Source: Blastococcus sp. CPCC 205250 (lineage in GTDB: Bacteria > Actinomycetota > Actinomycetes > Mycobacteriales > Geodermatophilaceae). From it: a DNA stretch of 64,000 bases. Position 1 is the stretch's first letter, and each line of letters starts with the position of its first letter. The position numbers and the translations under genes were made by a program. Under the pieces are notes generated by a model. It did no database searches. It saw only the letters and a list, made by a program, of their open reading frames with translations, and was not told the origin of the DNA. Location of the stretch: positions 186,001 through 250,000 of the forward strand of contig NZ_JABGCG010000001.1 of the NCBI RefSeq assembly GCF_019799925.1. The letters run 5' to 3'. Shown here one piece after another: positions 1 to 8,260 of this stretch.

Positions 1-1
1 G

Positions 2-445
2 GGCGAGGAGCTGCCGGCCCCGCCGCCGGGGCTCGACGGCAGCCGGATCCGGCTGCAGGCCGGACCGGCGGTCGCCGCGGTGTGGACCCAGGACTCCGGG
101 CTGCCGGTGTTCGCCGTGGGCCGGGCGGTCGCCCCCACCGCCGACTCCGACGGGGTGCCGTTCGAGGTGGTCCGCGACTACCTGCTGTCGCTGCCCGGGA
201 TGCCCGACCGGGTCGCCGACCAGCTGCGCGACTTCTCCGCCGACGCGCGGACGCTGCCGCTCCCGGTGCCGGCGGAGATGGTCACGGCCTCCACCGCCGA
301 GGTCGACGGCGTCGAGGCCACGGTGCTCGAGTCCCGCGACGGCGCCATGGCCGGGGTGGTGTGGGTGCGCGACGGGGTCATCACCGGTGTCGCCGGTGCG
401 GTGAGCACCGACGAGGTGCTCGCCGTGGCCCGGTCGCTGCGCTGA
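2..445 (+). CDS. Hypothetical protein, C-terminal fragment cut by the left window edge
   Basis: The reading frame is open from the first complete codon to a TGA at 443-445, so the true start lies outside the window. About 147 residues are visible. They are rich in Val, Ala and Asp, with alternating hydrophobic stretches (AGVVWVRDG, GVITGVAG) that suggest a small beta-rich soluble or extracytoplasmic domain. There is no transmembrane segment in the visible part. The stop lies 2 bases before the ABC transporter ATPase start, so it is probably the first gene of that operon. I do not recognise the family. An accessory or sensor domain linked to the exporter is possible but unproven. Confidence 0.7.
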   Translation, partial: GEELPAPPPGLDGSRIRLQAGPAVAAVWTQDSGLPVFAVGRAVAPTADSDGVPFEVVRDYLLSLPGMPDRVADQLRDFSADARTLPLPVPAEMVTASTAEVDGVEATVLESRDGAMAGVVWVRDGVITGVAGAVSTDEVLAVARSLR

Positions 446-447
446 CG

Positions 448-1437
448 ATGGCAGCCGAGGACATGACGGTCGGGGACACGCGTACGGCCGCGCAGCTCGT
501 CGCGGAGCTGCCGGACTCACCGGCCGTGTGGTGCTCGGGCCTGCGCAAGCGGTACCGGCGCCGCACCGCGGTCGACGGCGTCTCCTTCGCCGTCGGCCGC
601 GGCGAGGTGGTCGGCCTGCTGGGCCCGAACGGCGCGGGCAAGACCAGCGTCATCAAGATGCTGCTGGGCCTGGTCCACCCCGACGCCGGCGAGGTGATGG
701 TGCTGGGCCGGCCGGGCAGCGACCCGATGTCGCGGGCCCGGGTCGGTTACCTGCCCGAGCTCTTCCGCTACCAGCCGTGGCTCACCGCCACCGAGGTGCT
801 GGCGCTGCACGCCCGGCTGGCACGCGTGCGGATGACCGACGGCGACAGCCACGACCGGCTGGCCGCGGTGGGCCTGGAGGGGCGGGCCGGCGACCGCGTC
901 GGCGGGTTCTCCAAGGGCATGCAGCAGCGGCTGGGCCTGGCCGTGGCGCTGGTCGGCCGCCCCGAGCTCGTGGTGCTCGACGAGCCGACCAGCGCGCTGG
1001 ACCCGATCGGCCGCGTCGACGTGCGGGACCTCGTGCTCTCGCTCAAGGAGCAGGGCGTGGCGGTGCTGCTGAACTCGCACCTCATCGGTGAGGTGGAACG
1101 GGTCTGCGACCGGGTGGTCATCCTCGACGCCGGCCGGGTCGCCGCGGCCGGCACGCTGGAGGAGCTGCTCGGCCGGCGGGAGGTGCGGATGCACCTGACC
1201 GGCGTCGACGGCCGCGCCGAGGCGCGGCTGCGCGCGGCCGGCGAGGTGTCGGCGAGCCGGGACCGCTACACCGTGGTGCTGCCGGCCGACGACGACGGCG
1301 CGACCGTGCCGGCCCTCGTCGCCGACCTCGTCGCGCTCGGGGTCGGGGTGCACGCCGTCGAGCCGGCCCGGATCAGCCTCGAGGAACGGCTGCTCGGGAT
1401 CCTCCGGGCCGGGCACCCCGGGGAGGGCCACCGGTGA
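448..1437 (+). CDS. ABC transporter ATP-binding protein
   Basis: This is the nucleotide-binding subunit of an ABC-2-type exporter, 329 residues. Walker A is GPNGAGKT (about residues 66-73), the signature region is the variant GGFSKGMQQR, and Walker B is VVLDEPTSALDP. The region after the switch His (LNSHLIGEVE) forms a C-terminal extension of about 100 residues that is common in CcmA/DrrA-like ATPases. The ATG at 448 sits 2 bases after the preceding stop; an alternative ATG is at 463. The C-terminus overlaps the permease start (GTGA), which implies translational coupling. The substrate cannot be told from sequence. Confidence 0.93.
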   Translation: MAAEDMTVGDTRTAAQLVAELPDSPAVWCSGLRKRYRRRTAVDGVSFAVGRGEVVGLLGPNGAGKTSVIKMLLGLVHPDAGEVMVLGRPGSDPMSRARVGYLPELFRYQPWLTATEVLALHARLARVRMTDGDSHDRLAAVGLEGRAGDRVGGFSKGMQQRLGLAVALVGRPELVVLDEPTSALDPIGRVDVRDLVLSLKEQGVAVLLNSHLIGEVERVCDRVVILDAGRVAAAGTLEELLGRREVRMHLTGVDGRAEARLRAAGEVSASRDRYTVVLPADDDGATVPALVADLVALGVGVHAVEPARISLEERLLGILRAGHPGEGHR

Positions 1438-2282
1438 CCGTGCTGACCATCGCCCGGCTGACGGTCCGCGAGGCCGCGCGCCGGCGGGTGCTGTGGGCGC
1501 TGGCCGTCCTCACCCTGGCGCTGCTGACGCTCAGCGGCTGGGGGTTCTCCCGGCTGACCGGGCTGGACACCGAGTTCGGCGACCTCACCTCCGGCCAGGC
1601 GCGGCTGATCGCCTCCCAGCTGCTCAACCTGGTGATGTTCGGGCTGAGCCTCATCGCCGCGCTCGGCACCGCCTTCCTCGCCGGGCCCACCGTGGCCGGG
1701 GAGGTCGAGTCCGGCATGGCGCTGTCGGTGCTGGCCCGCCCGGTGCGGCGCTCGGCGGTGCTGCTCGGCAAGTGGCTGGGGCTGGTCACCGTCGGCTGCG
1801 GCTACGTGGTGGTGGCCGGGCTCGCGCAGTTCCTGGTCGTGCGGTGGGCGGTCGGCTACTGGCCGCCCGACCCGGCGGCGGGCCTGGCCCTGCTGGCCGC
1901 GCAGACGATCGCCCTGCTCACCCTCGGGCTGCTGCTGTCCAGCGTCATCTCCCCGATGGCGTCCGGGGTGGTCGCGGTCGGGCTCTTCGGCGCCACCTGG
2001 GTCGCGGGCATCGTCGGGAACGTCGGGCAGGTGCTCGGCAACGAGGGGGTGGAGCGGGTCGGCACCGTGTCGCGCGCGCTGCTGCCCACCGACGGGCTGT
2101 GGCGCGGCGCGATGCACGCGTTCCAGGACCCGTCCGCGCTGGCCACGATGGGGGCGGAGGGTGCCGGCTTCCCGTTCCTCAGCGAGGCGCCGCTCGCCGT
2201 GGCGTACCTGCTGTGGGCGGTCTTCTGGGTCGCGATGGTGTGGGGCCTGACCGCGCTCGTGCTGAGCCGCCGCGACGTCTGA
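1434..2282 (+). CDS. ABC-2 type transporter permease
   Basis: This integral membrane protein of 282 residues has about six predicted helices (near residues 18-38, 60-82, 105-132, 150-172, 180-205 and 250-275). This is the usual layout of an ABC-2 permease that pairs with a CcmA/DrrA-type ATPase. The GTG start overlaps the ATPase stop by 4 bases. The sequence between helices 2 and 3 (PTVAGEVESGMALSVLARPV) is typical of ABC-2 permeases. It should form a homodimeric exporter with the upstream ATPase. The cargo is unknown. Confidence 0.9.
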   Translation: MTVLTIARLTVREAARRRVLWALAVLTLALLTLSGWGFSRLTGLDTEFGDLTSGQARLIASQLLNLVMFGLSLIAALGTAFLAGPTVAGEVESGMALSVLARPVRRSAVLLGKWLGLVTVGCGYVVVAGLAQFLVVRWAVGYWPPDPAAGLALLAAQTIALLTLGLLLSSVISPMASGVVAVGLFGATWVAGIVGNVGQVLGNEGVERVGTVSRALLPTDGLWRGAMHAFQDPSALATMGAEGAGFPFLSEAPLAVAYLLWAVFWVAMVWGLTALVLSRRDV

Positions 2283-2297
2283 CCGGGGACGAGGCCG

Positions 2298-3092
2298 TCA
2301 GGGCGCGGGTGCCGAGGTGGCGCTGCGGTTCGCGGTCGGCGGACGCCAGCCGGTCGTGTCCCGGCGCGGCGGCAGCGGCCGGGCCGGCAGCGGGTCGGGC
2401 TCGGGGAGCAGGGCGCCGCGGTCGGGGGCGAGGTCGGCGCGGTCCACCGCGATCGAGTCGAAGACGCCGTCGACCAGGGGCCGTACGAGGTCCGGCCGGC
2501 GGGCCCGGACGCTGTCGGTGCCGGTGTCGACCAGGAAGACGCACGGGGTGCTGGCCGGGGACCCCAGGTAGGGCTGCGACGTCGCGCCGGGCATCGGCTC
2601 CCAGGGCAGCCCCATGAACCGGAGCAGCCGGAGGACGCGGTCGTCCAGGATCGCGACCAGGCCCGGGACGCGGCAGTCCAGCGCGTACCGGCCGATCGCG
2701 AAGCACAGCGCGAGGCTGAGCTCGGCCCCGGCGCGGCCGGCGCGGAAGCGCGGGTCCACCGCGAGGGTGGCGACGTCCCAGACCGGGCGGCCGGTGAGCC
2801 CCGTCGCCGCCAGGACCTCCCGCGCGGTCAGGTGCCACGGGTCGCCGGCGACGTCGGTCAGCGTCTTCACCTCGCCGTCGTCGTCCGGGAGGACGAACCG
2901 GGCGGCGCCGAGGGCCGAGCCGTCCGCCTCGTCGAGGACGGCGACGAAGCGCGACCGGCCGTCGTAGGGGCCGTACTCCTGCTCCATCACCTCCGGCGTG
3001 TTGCCGAAGGCCTGCAGGAACACCCGCTCCTCGACCCGCCGGGCGGCGTCGCGCTCGGCCGGCGTGTGGGCGATCAGCAGGCGCAGCCCCAT
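2298..3092 (-). CDS. LuxI-like / N-acyl amino acid synthase-like acyltransferase (GNAT fold)
   Basis: A 264-residue protein. The N-terminal 190 residues follow the pattern of acyl-homoserine-lactone synthases and FeeM-like N-acyl amino acid synthases: an N-terminal helix with RVFLQAFG, an acidic YGPYDGRSRFVAV strand, AARFVLPDDD as the acyl-acceptor side, and WDVATLAVDPRFR in the position of the WEISRFAV block of LuxI proteins. The last 70 residues are Pro/Arg/Asp-rich and probably disordered. The start lies 1 base after the stop of the AdoMet-decarboxylase-like gene, so the two are almost certainly co-translated. The family uses acyl-ACP or acyl-CoA plus an amine-containing acceptor. The acceptor here is unknown, and assignment to this superfamily rests on motif pattern only. 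Confidence 0.7.
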   Translation of the reverse strand: MGLRLLIAHTPAERDAARRVEERVFLQAFGNTPEVMEQEYGPYDGRSRFVAVLDEADGSALGAARFVLPDDDGEVKTLTDVAGDPWHLTAREVLAATGLTGRPVWDVATLAVDPRFRAGRAGAELSLALCFAIGRYALDCRVPGLVAILDDRVLRLLRFMGLPWEPMPGATSQPYLGSPASTPCVFLVDTGTDSVRARRPDLVRPLVDGVFDSIAVDRADLAPDRGALLPEPDPLPARPLPPRRDTTGWRPPTANRSATSAPAP

Positions 3093-3093
3093 C

Positions 3094-3525
3094 TCAGAAG
3101 GACTTCGCGACGATCGTGCGGGCGGCGAAGAACTCCCGGGTGAAGGCCACGGCGGTGCCGACCTCGAAGGCCTTGCAGGTGTAGACGTCCACGGAGAAGA
3201 ACAGCCGCGGCTGCTCCCAGGCGTAGAAGTGGGCGCCCGAGGTCTCCCAGTGGATCCAGCCGGCCCAGCCGTAGAGGTCCGAGCGGTGCGTCACCGGCTC
3301 GAGCAGCTGCACCATGTCGACCTCGCGGGACAGCGCCGACAGGTAGTGCCGGATCTGCGCGTCGTCGACCGGCGCGGCCGGCACGCCCTCGATCACCAGC
3401 CGCTGGCGGAGGATCTCCGGGGCGAGGTCGTGCCACTCCTCGGTCGACGCCTGCTGGGCCTGGCGGTTCGCGTTCCGGACCAGGTGCGGGCGGACGAGCT
3501 CACGGGCCGAGTGGGAGGGCGTCAC
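3094..3525 (-). CDS. S-adenosylmethionine decarboxylase-fold protein with divergent active site
   Basis: A 143-residue protein resembling the small bacterial AdoMet decarboxylase (SpeH/SpeD class 1) fold. The block WETSGAHFYAWE...SVDVYTC (residues 93-117) aligns with the ESHxSxHTWPE...AVDIFTC core of SpeH. The processing Ser (here Ser96) and the catalytic Cys (here Cys117) are kept. The His five residues after the Ser, needed for processing in characterised enzymes, is Tyr101, and there is a one-residue insertion before the Asp-Val-Tyr strand. It starts with GTG and is followed after 1 base by the LuxI-like gene. It could be a neofunctionalised decarboxylase acting on another amino acid, or a non-cleaved regulatory homologue. 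Confidence 0.65.
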   Translation of the reverse strand: MTPSHSARELVRPHLVRNANRQAQQASTEEWHDLAPEILRQRLVIEGVPAAPVDDAQIRHYLSALSREVDMVQLLEPVTHRSDLYGWAGWIHWETSGAHFYAWEQPRLFFSVDVYTCKAFEVGTAVAFTREFFAARTIVAKSF

Positions 3526-3539
3526 TCGATCATGGTCAG

Positions 3540-3598
3540 GGACCGCTACGGAGAGCGCGCGTTCATTGACGGCGTGTCGCCTAAGCGGTCCGTGAACG
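3540..3598. promoter_or_regulatory. Two interleaved inverted-repeat pairs upstream of the AdoMetDC-like/LuxI-like unit
   Basis: GGACCGCT at 3540-3547 is repeated inverted as AGCGGTCC at 3584-3591. CGTTCA at 3560-3565 is repeated inverted as TGAACG at 3593-3598. The block ends 15 bases upstream of the GTG start of the minus-strand pair. The downstream end of the GGDEF-EAL gene lies 16 bases away on the other side. Position and symmetry suggest operator sites for this transcription unit or a looped RNA leader. The binding protein is unknown. Confidence 0.4.
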
Positions 3599-3613
3599 GC
3601 CGGTTCCGCCAGG

Positions 3614-5938
3614 TCAGGACGAGGCGACCTCGCGGCCGAGTTCGGGCAGCAGCGTCACGTCGAGCAGGCCCGAGTCCGACGCGTTGAGCCAGGTCAGGAA
3701 GTCGGCGACGGGCATCGGGCGGGCGATCGCGTAGCCCTGGGCGACGTCGCAGCCGAGCCGGGCCAGCGCGGCGCTGGTGGCGAGGGTCTCCACGCCCTCG
3801 GCGACCAGGCTCAGGCCGAGCTCGTGCGCGAGCGCGACCGTGTGCTGCACGATCGCCGCGGCCCGGGGGTCGCGGTCGACGTCGGCGGTGAGCGACCGGT
3901 CGAGCTTCAGCTCGTCGGCGGGCAGGTGCCGCAGGTAGGCCAGGGAGCTGTAGCCCGTGCCGTAGTCGTCGATCGACGTCCGCACGCCGAGCCGGCGCAG
4001 GTCGCCCAGCACGGTGCGACCGCGCTCGGGGTCGGCCATGAGGGTGTCCTCGACCAGCTCGAGGGTCAGCGCCTCCATGGGCAGGCCGTGGCGGGCCAGC
4101 GCGGCCGCGACCTTCTCGGGCAGGTCGAGGTCGGTGACGTTGGCCGCCGACAGGTTCACCGAGACCGGCACCCGGCGGTCGTGCCACCAGCGGCCGGCCG
4201 CCGCCAGGGCCAGCTCCAGCACCCGGTCGGTGAGCGGGCGCAGCAGGCCGGCCTGCTCGGCGGCGGGCAGCAGGTGGGCGGGGGAGAGGACGCCGCGGCG
4301 GGGGTGGTTCCAGCGGATGAGGGCCTCGGCGCCGACGACCTCGCCGTCGCCCAGGCTCATCTGCGGCTGCAGGTAGACGACGAGCTCGTCGCCGGCCAGC
4401 GCCGTCCGCAGCTCCTCCATGGTGCGCAGCCGGTCGCTGCCGGCCGTGCCCGTGACCGGGTCGGGGACGTAGACGTGCACGCCCTCGCGGGCGCTCTTCG
4501 CGCTGTACATGGCGACGTCGGCGCAGTGCAGCAGCTCCTGCACGGTCCGCGCCGGCTGCGGTGTCGTGGCGACGCCGATGCTGACCCCGACGTGCAGCCG
4601 GACGCCGGTGACCGTGAACGGCTCGAGCAGCAGCGCGCGCAGGCGCTCGGCGAGGGCCTGCGCCTCCTGCACGCCCGTCTCGGGCAGCAGGACGGCGAAC
4701 TCGTCGCCGCCGAGCCGGGCGAGGACGTCGTCGCGGCGCAGGCAGCCGCTCAGCCGGGGGCCGACCAGGCGCAGCAGCTCGTCGCCGGCGGAGTGGCCGA
4801 GGCTGTCGTTGACCTCCTTGAACCCGTCGAGGTCCAGCAGCAGGAAGGCGGCGGGCCGGTCGGGCGTGGAGGAGGCGGTGACCTGCTGCGCGCGCTGGAG
4901 CAGGGCGCGGCGGTTGGGCAGGCCGGTGAGCTCGTCGGTCCGGGCCTCCCGCTGCACCTGGTTGAAGCTGCGGACCTCGTGGAAGGTCACGCCGATCCGG
5001 GCGATGCCGGCCAGGACGCAGGCGATGGCCAGCCACGCGGAGACGGCGGGCATGGGGTGCGTCCAGCCGGACCCGAGGACGACGAGGCTGGCCATGATGC
5101 AGGCGAGGGGCACGGCGAGCAGCCGCCAGCCCAGGCGGGAGCCGTTGCCGCGGTCGACCGGGGCCAGCCGCTCGCGGGCCCCGACGGCGGCCGCGGCGAC
5201 CAGCACGACGCCGACCAGCCAGCCCAGCTCCAGCGGGCCGCCGTCGACGTACTCCTTGCGGACCTTGAGGGTGAACAGGACGACGTCCGAGGCGCTGATG
5301 GCGCACAGGCCCAGGCCGAGCAGGAACAGGGTGCGGTCCAGCCGCATGCCCAGGATGGCGCCGACCGCGACCAGCACGCCGAGGAGCAGCACCGTCGTCG
5401 TCGGGGCGAACAGGTCGACTGCCGCGACGTGCGGGTCCCCGGGCGCCGGGTAGAGGTACGGGCCGAGGAGGAAGGCGACGCCGGCGGAGAGGGTGCCGAG
5501 CGCGCCGATGATCCCGTCGAGCCACATGCTCGAGTGGAACCTCGGCACGCGCGCCCGGATGAACACGAACAGCGGCACGTACATCGTCAGGTACGCCGCG
5601 AAGGACACCGCGGTGGACAGCGTGGACGCCGTCCCGTTGCCCTCGAGCCCGGCGGACAGCACGCGCAGCGCGTTGCCGATCGCGCCGAGGGTCAGCGCGA
5701 CGGCCAGGCCGATCCAGGCGACGCGGTCGGCCGGCACGCGGCGGGCGGCGGCCAGGCTCGCCGCGGCGGCAGCCAGGTAGGGCAGGTTGTAGAGGACGAC
5801 GTCGTAGGTCCGGTCCCACGCCGCGCCGTCCGGGCGGCTCCCGATGCCGGTGGCGAACAGCGCGGTCAGCGCGATCGTCAGGTACAGCGGGAGGAGGGGT
5901 CGCCGAGGCGCGGGGATGCGCCGGTGCTGCCTCTCCAT
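3614..5938 (-). CDS. Membrane-anchored diguanylate cyclase/phosphodiesterase (GGDEF-EAL)
   Basis: A 774-residue c-di-GMP metabolism protein. Residues 1-330 hold about ten predicted membrane helices forming a sensor of MASE-like type. The GGDEF domain follows, with an intact RLGGDEF motif and an inhibitory-site RxxD (RRDD) five residues upstream. The EAL domain keeps GAEALIRW, SVNLS, LELVED, IDDYGTGYSS and VAEGVET, so both activities look possible. The ATG at 5938 was chosen because it precedes the first helix directly; the frame stays open further upstream without plausible coding content. The membrane sensor probably switches synthesis against breakdown of c-di-GMP, which would suit the exopolysaccharide genes at the other end of the window. 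Confidence 0.93.
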   Translation of the reverse strand: MERQHRRIPAPRRPLLPLYLTIALTALFATGIGSRPDGAAWDRTYDVVLYNLPYLAAAAASLAAARRVPADRVAWIGLAVALTLGAIGNALRVLSAGLEGNGTASTLSTAVSFAAYLTMYVPLFVFIRARVPRFHSSMWLDGIIGALGTLSAGVAFLLGPYLYPAPGDPHVAAVDLFAPTTTVLLLGVLVAVGAILGMRLDRTLFLLGLGLCAISASDVVLFTLKVRKEYVDGGPLELGWLVGVVLVAAAAVGARERLAPVDRGNGSRLGWRLLAVPLACIMASLVVLGSGWTHPMPAVSAWLAIACVLAGIARIGVTFHEVRSFNQVQREARTDELTGLPNRRALLQRAQQVTASSTPDRPAAFLLLDLDGFKEVNDSLGHSAGDELLRLVGPRLSGCLRRDDVLARLGGDEFAVLLPETGVQEAQALAERLRALLLEPFTVTGVRLHVGVSIGVATTPQPARTVQELLHCADVAMYSAKSAREGVHVYVPDPVTGTAGSDRLRTMEELRTALAGDELVVYLQPQMSLGDGEVVGAEALIRWNHPRRGVLSPAHLLPAAEQAGLLRPLTDRVLELALAAAGRWWHDRRVPVSVNLSAANVTDLDLPEKVAAALARHGLPMEALTLELVEDTLMADPERGRTVLGDLRRLGVRTSIDDYGTGYSSLAYLRHLPADELKLDRSLTADVDRDPRAAAIVQHTVALAHELGLSLVAEGVETLATSAALARLGCDVAQGYAIARPMPVADFLTWLNASDSGLLDVTLLPELGREVASS

Positions 5939-6102
5939 GGCCGTGTCATCGGCCGGTCGGCGCCGGGACTCGAGCCCTGACCCGTCCCCCCTCACCCCGG
6001 CGGGTGAGGAGGGGGGTCGTGCCGGCCGGGCACCCGCCCGCGCAGGTGGGCGGGTGCCCGGGGAGCCTCCTGCCGTTCCGCCGTGCCGCGGGTCTGCGGG
6101 CG

Positions 6103-6378
6103 TCATGCCCCGGAGGAGAGGACCCCGCGGCGTTCCAGCAGCACCTGGACCACGAAGAAGTGCCGGTGGACCTCCGTGGTCTGCCGCGCCAGCGACGGCG
6201 GCGGACCTGCCCGCAACCGCCGGCACACCTCCGCCGTCAGCTGCTCGGCGACGTCCGTCGAGGGCGTCTGACCACGCAAGCGGCGGTAGACGTCGAACCA
6301 CCCGTCCGGCAGGGCGCTCGGCGCCGCTGCCTGCGGCGCGGCCGCCGGTCGCCGCCCGGTCCTCCGGTTCACCCGCAC
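6103..6378 (-). CDS. Small hypothetical protein
   Basis: A 91-residue Arg/Leu-rich protein from a GTG start with a GGGGTGA-like purine run just upstream. The first 20 residues are Pro/Ala-rich. Residues 25-85 look helical, with a DGWFDVYRRLRG block and a C-terminal VHRHFFVVQVLLERRG helix. No family is recognised. It lies between the GGDEF-EAL gene and the GAF-ANTAR pair, all on the same strand, so it may share their transcript. The opposite strand is also open, which lowers confidence. Confidence 0.45.
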   Translation of the reverse strand: MRVNRRTGRRPAAAPQAAAPSALPDGWFDVYRRLRGQTPSTDVAEQLTAEVCRRLRAGPPPSLARQTTEVHRHFFVVQVLLERRGVLSSGA

Positions 6379-6479
6379 GACTCACCCCGTTGACGCGTCC
6401 CGCCGGCGTCGCCGGGGCTGGGGCGACCTTGCTGGGGCAGGCTATCCCGGCGCCGACGGGGCAGCGAACCGGAGCGGGG

Positions 6480-7196
6480 TCACCCGAGCGGCGGCCGCAG
6501 CGAGCCGTCGATGACCCGTGCCACCACCGCGCGCAGCGGGGCGCCGGTCCTCCGTGCGTGCGAGCGGATCATGTCGAACGCGCTGTCGATGTCGGTGCCG
6601 GCGCGCTCGGCGATGATGCCCTTCGCCTGCTCGATCAGCACCCGGCTGTGCAGCGCCGACTGCAGCTGCTCGGCCAGCATGCTGCTCGCGCTGACGGCGC
6701 GCTGCTGCAGGATGCCGACGGTCGCGACGTCCGCCAGGGCCCGGACCAGTTTCATCTCGGCGTCGGTCAGGGGCCCGGGTTCGGCGCGGAAGACGTTGAG
6801 CGCTCCGATCACCTCGTTCCGCAGGCGCATGGGCACGGCCTGGGCCGAGGCGAAGCCGGCCTCGGCGAGCCGGGGCGTGAACCCCGGCCACGAGGCGCGC
6901 ATCTCCGCCGGGCTGTCCCGGGTGACCGCGCGGCCGGTCCGGAAGGCGTCCAGGCAGGGACCCTCGTCGTTCTGGACCTCGAACAGCTCGACCAGCCGGG
7001 TGGCGTGGCTGGAGGACGCCAGCACCTCCAGGCCTCCGCGCTGGTCGCTGAGCATGATCCCGCCGGCCTGGGCGCCGACCAGGGTCACCGCCCGGTCGAC
7101 CACGGTGCTGAGGAACTCCACCAGGTCGAAGTCGTCCACGAGGGTGTCGGCCAGCTCGACGAAGGCGTCGGCGATCAGCAGTTCCCGGTCAGTCAT
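6480..7196 (-). CDS. GAF-ANTAR transcription antitermination regulator
   Basis: A 238-residue protein. The N-terminal GAF sensor (about 10-155) includes NDEGPCLDAFRTG and the GALNVF strand typical of actinobacterial GAF-ANTAR proteins. The C-terminal ANTAR RNA-binding domain (about 170-230) has the IEQAKGIIAERAGTDIDSAF core. ANTAR proteins bind tandem hairpin RNA motifs and prevent termination. The ATG at 7196 lies 8 bases inside the end of the preceding GAF-ANTAR gene, so the two are translationally coupled and may work as partners. No ANTAR target hairpin was identified. Confidence 0.9.
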   Translation of the reverse strand: MTDRELLIADAFVELADTLVDDFDLVEFLSTVVDRAVTLVGAQAGGIMLSDQRGGLEVLASSSHATRLVELFEVQNDEGPCLDAFRTGRAVTRDSPAEMRASWPGFTPRLAEAGFASAQAVPMRLRNEVIGALNVFRAEPGPLTDAEMKLVRALADVATVGILQQRAVSASSMLAEQLQSALHSRVLIEQAKGIIAERAGTDIDSAFDMIRSHARRTGAPLRAVVARVIDGSLRPPLG

Positions 7197-8040
7197 GAGG
7201 GGACGGGCCTTCCCGGGGATCAGGGTCACCCGGAGGTGGCCGAGGAGTCGTGGACGTACCCGCCTCGCTGTCGTCGAAGCGCAACCGGCGTGCCACCACG
7301 TCGGCCGCGACCTCCAGCAGGGGGCGTTCTGCCGTGAACGCGTGGGCGCGCAGCCGCACGAGCGCCACGTCGGGGCTGGTGTCCAGCTGGACGGAGACCA
7401 TCCCGGCGGCCTGCAGGACGACGGCCCGGCGGCCGACCGCGTCGGCCAGGGCGGGCGGCAGGGGAGGGTCGTCCCGGTCCCCGTCGCCTCCGGACGACGG
7501 GTCGGCGCCGGCTCGGAACGCCGACCCGTCGGCGTCCTGCAGGTGCAGCAGGACGGCCGTCGCGGCGTCGGCGTAGGAGCCGGCGCACGACAGCTGTTCG
7601 TCGGTGAGCTCGCCGCGCGAGCCCCGGTAGAGGTCGAGGACGCCGATCCCGGCCACCCCGACCTGGAGCGGGAAGGTGAAGACGGCGCGCACACCGTCCT
7701 CGAGGGCCCCTGCGGCGAAGGCCGGCCACCGGTGCGGCCCGGTCGCCCGTACGTCGGGGACGAGCACCGGGGCCCCCGAGCGTGCCGCCTCGCGGCACGG
7801 CCCCTCACCGAGGGCGAACTGGAGGTCCTCCATGCGCTGGGCGAGGGCGCCGCTGACGGCGACGGTGCCACCGACCCCGTCGGGGCTCATCAGCGCCAGC
7901 CCGACACCGGACACCGACGTGCTGTCGCGGCACGACTCGACCAGCGCGCGCGGCCATCCCGACGCCGGTCCGCCCGCGGCGAGCCCGGCGAGGATCCGGG
8001 CGGTGCGCACGCCGCCTGTACCTGGGGGGTGGGGGAGCAT
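7189..8040 (-). CDS. GAF-ANTAR regulator, first gene of overlapping pair
   Basis: A 283-residue protein. The GAF domain (about 30-175) has LGEGPCREAARSG and a VLDLYRGSRGEL segment. A C-terminal ANTAR-like helical region (about 205-270) contains LQAAGMVSVQLDTSPDVALVRLRAHAF. The usual QAKG start of ANTAR is QAAG here, so RNA binding may be altered. It overlaps the next GAF-ANTAR gene by 8 bases. The divergent STAS-GAF-ANTAR gene begins 220 bases away, placing three ANTAR proteins together. Confidence 0.85.
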   Translation of the reverse strand: MLPHPPGTGGVRTARILAGLAAGGPASGWPRALVESCRDSTSVSGVGLALMSPDGVGGTVAVSGALAQRMEDLQFALGEGPCREAARSGAPVLVPDVRATGPHRWPAFAAGALEDGVRAVFTFPLQVGVAGIGVLDLYRGSRGELTDEQLSCAGSYADAATAVLLHLQDADGSAFRAGADPSSGGDGDRDDPPLPPALADAVGRRAVVLQAAGMVSVQLDTSPDVALVRLRAHAFTAERPLLEVAADVVARRLRFDDSEAGTSTTPRPPPGDPDPREGPSPHD

Positions 8041-8260
8041 GGCCGCCTCGCGTGAGGATCAGAGGGGCCAGGTCCAGGACCGCCCGGCGGTGATCGCCGG
8101 ATCGACACTCGTCTCACCGCGACGGTAGCACCGCCGGCGGCGGCCTCCGGCGCGCTCGTCCCGTCTGGCACGGCACCCCTGGCTTCGGTAGCGTTCGGGC
8201 ACCTCCTCGAGGCATCTGGACATCTCGCCCCGGACCCGGCGACCTTTCTGAGGACCGGGC

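Noticed and set aside
3546..5980. Long open frames on both strands across the GGDEF-EAL gene
   Set aside because: Only one minus-strand frame encodes GGDEF and EAL motifs. The others are low-complexity Arg/Pro/Gly translations caused by high GC content.
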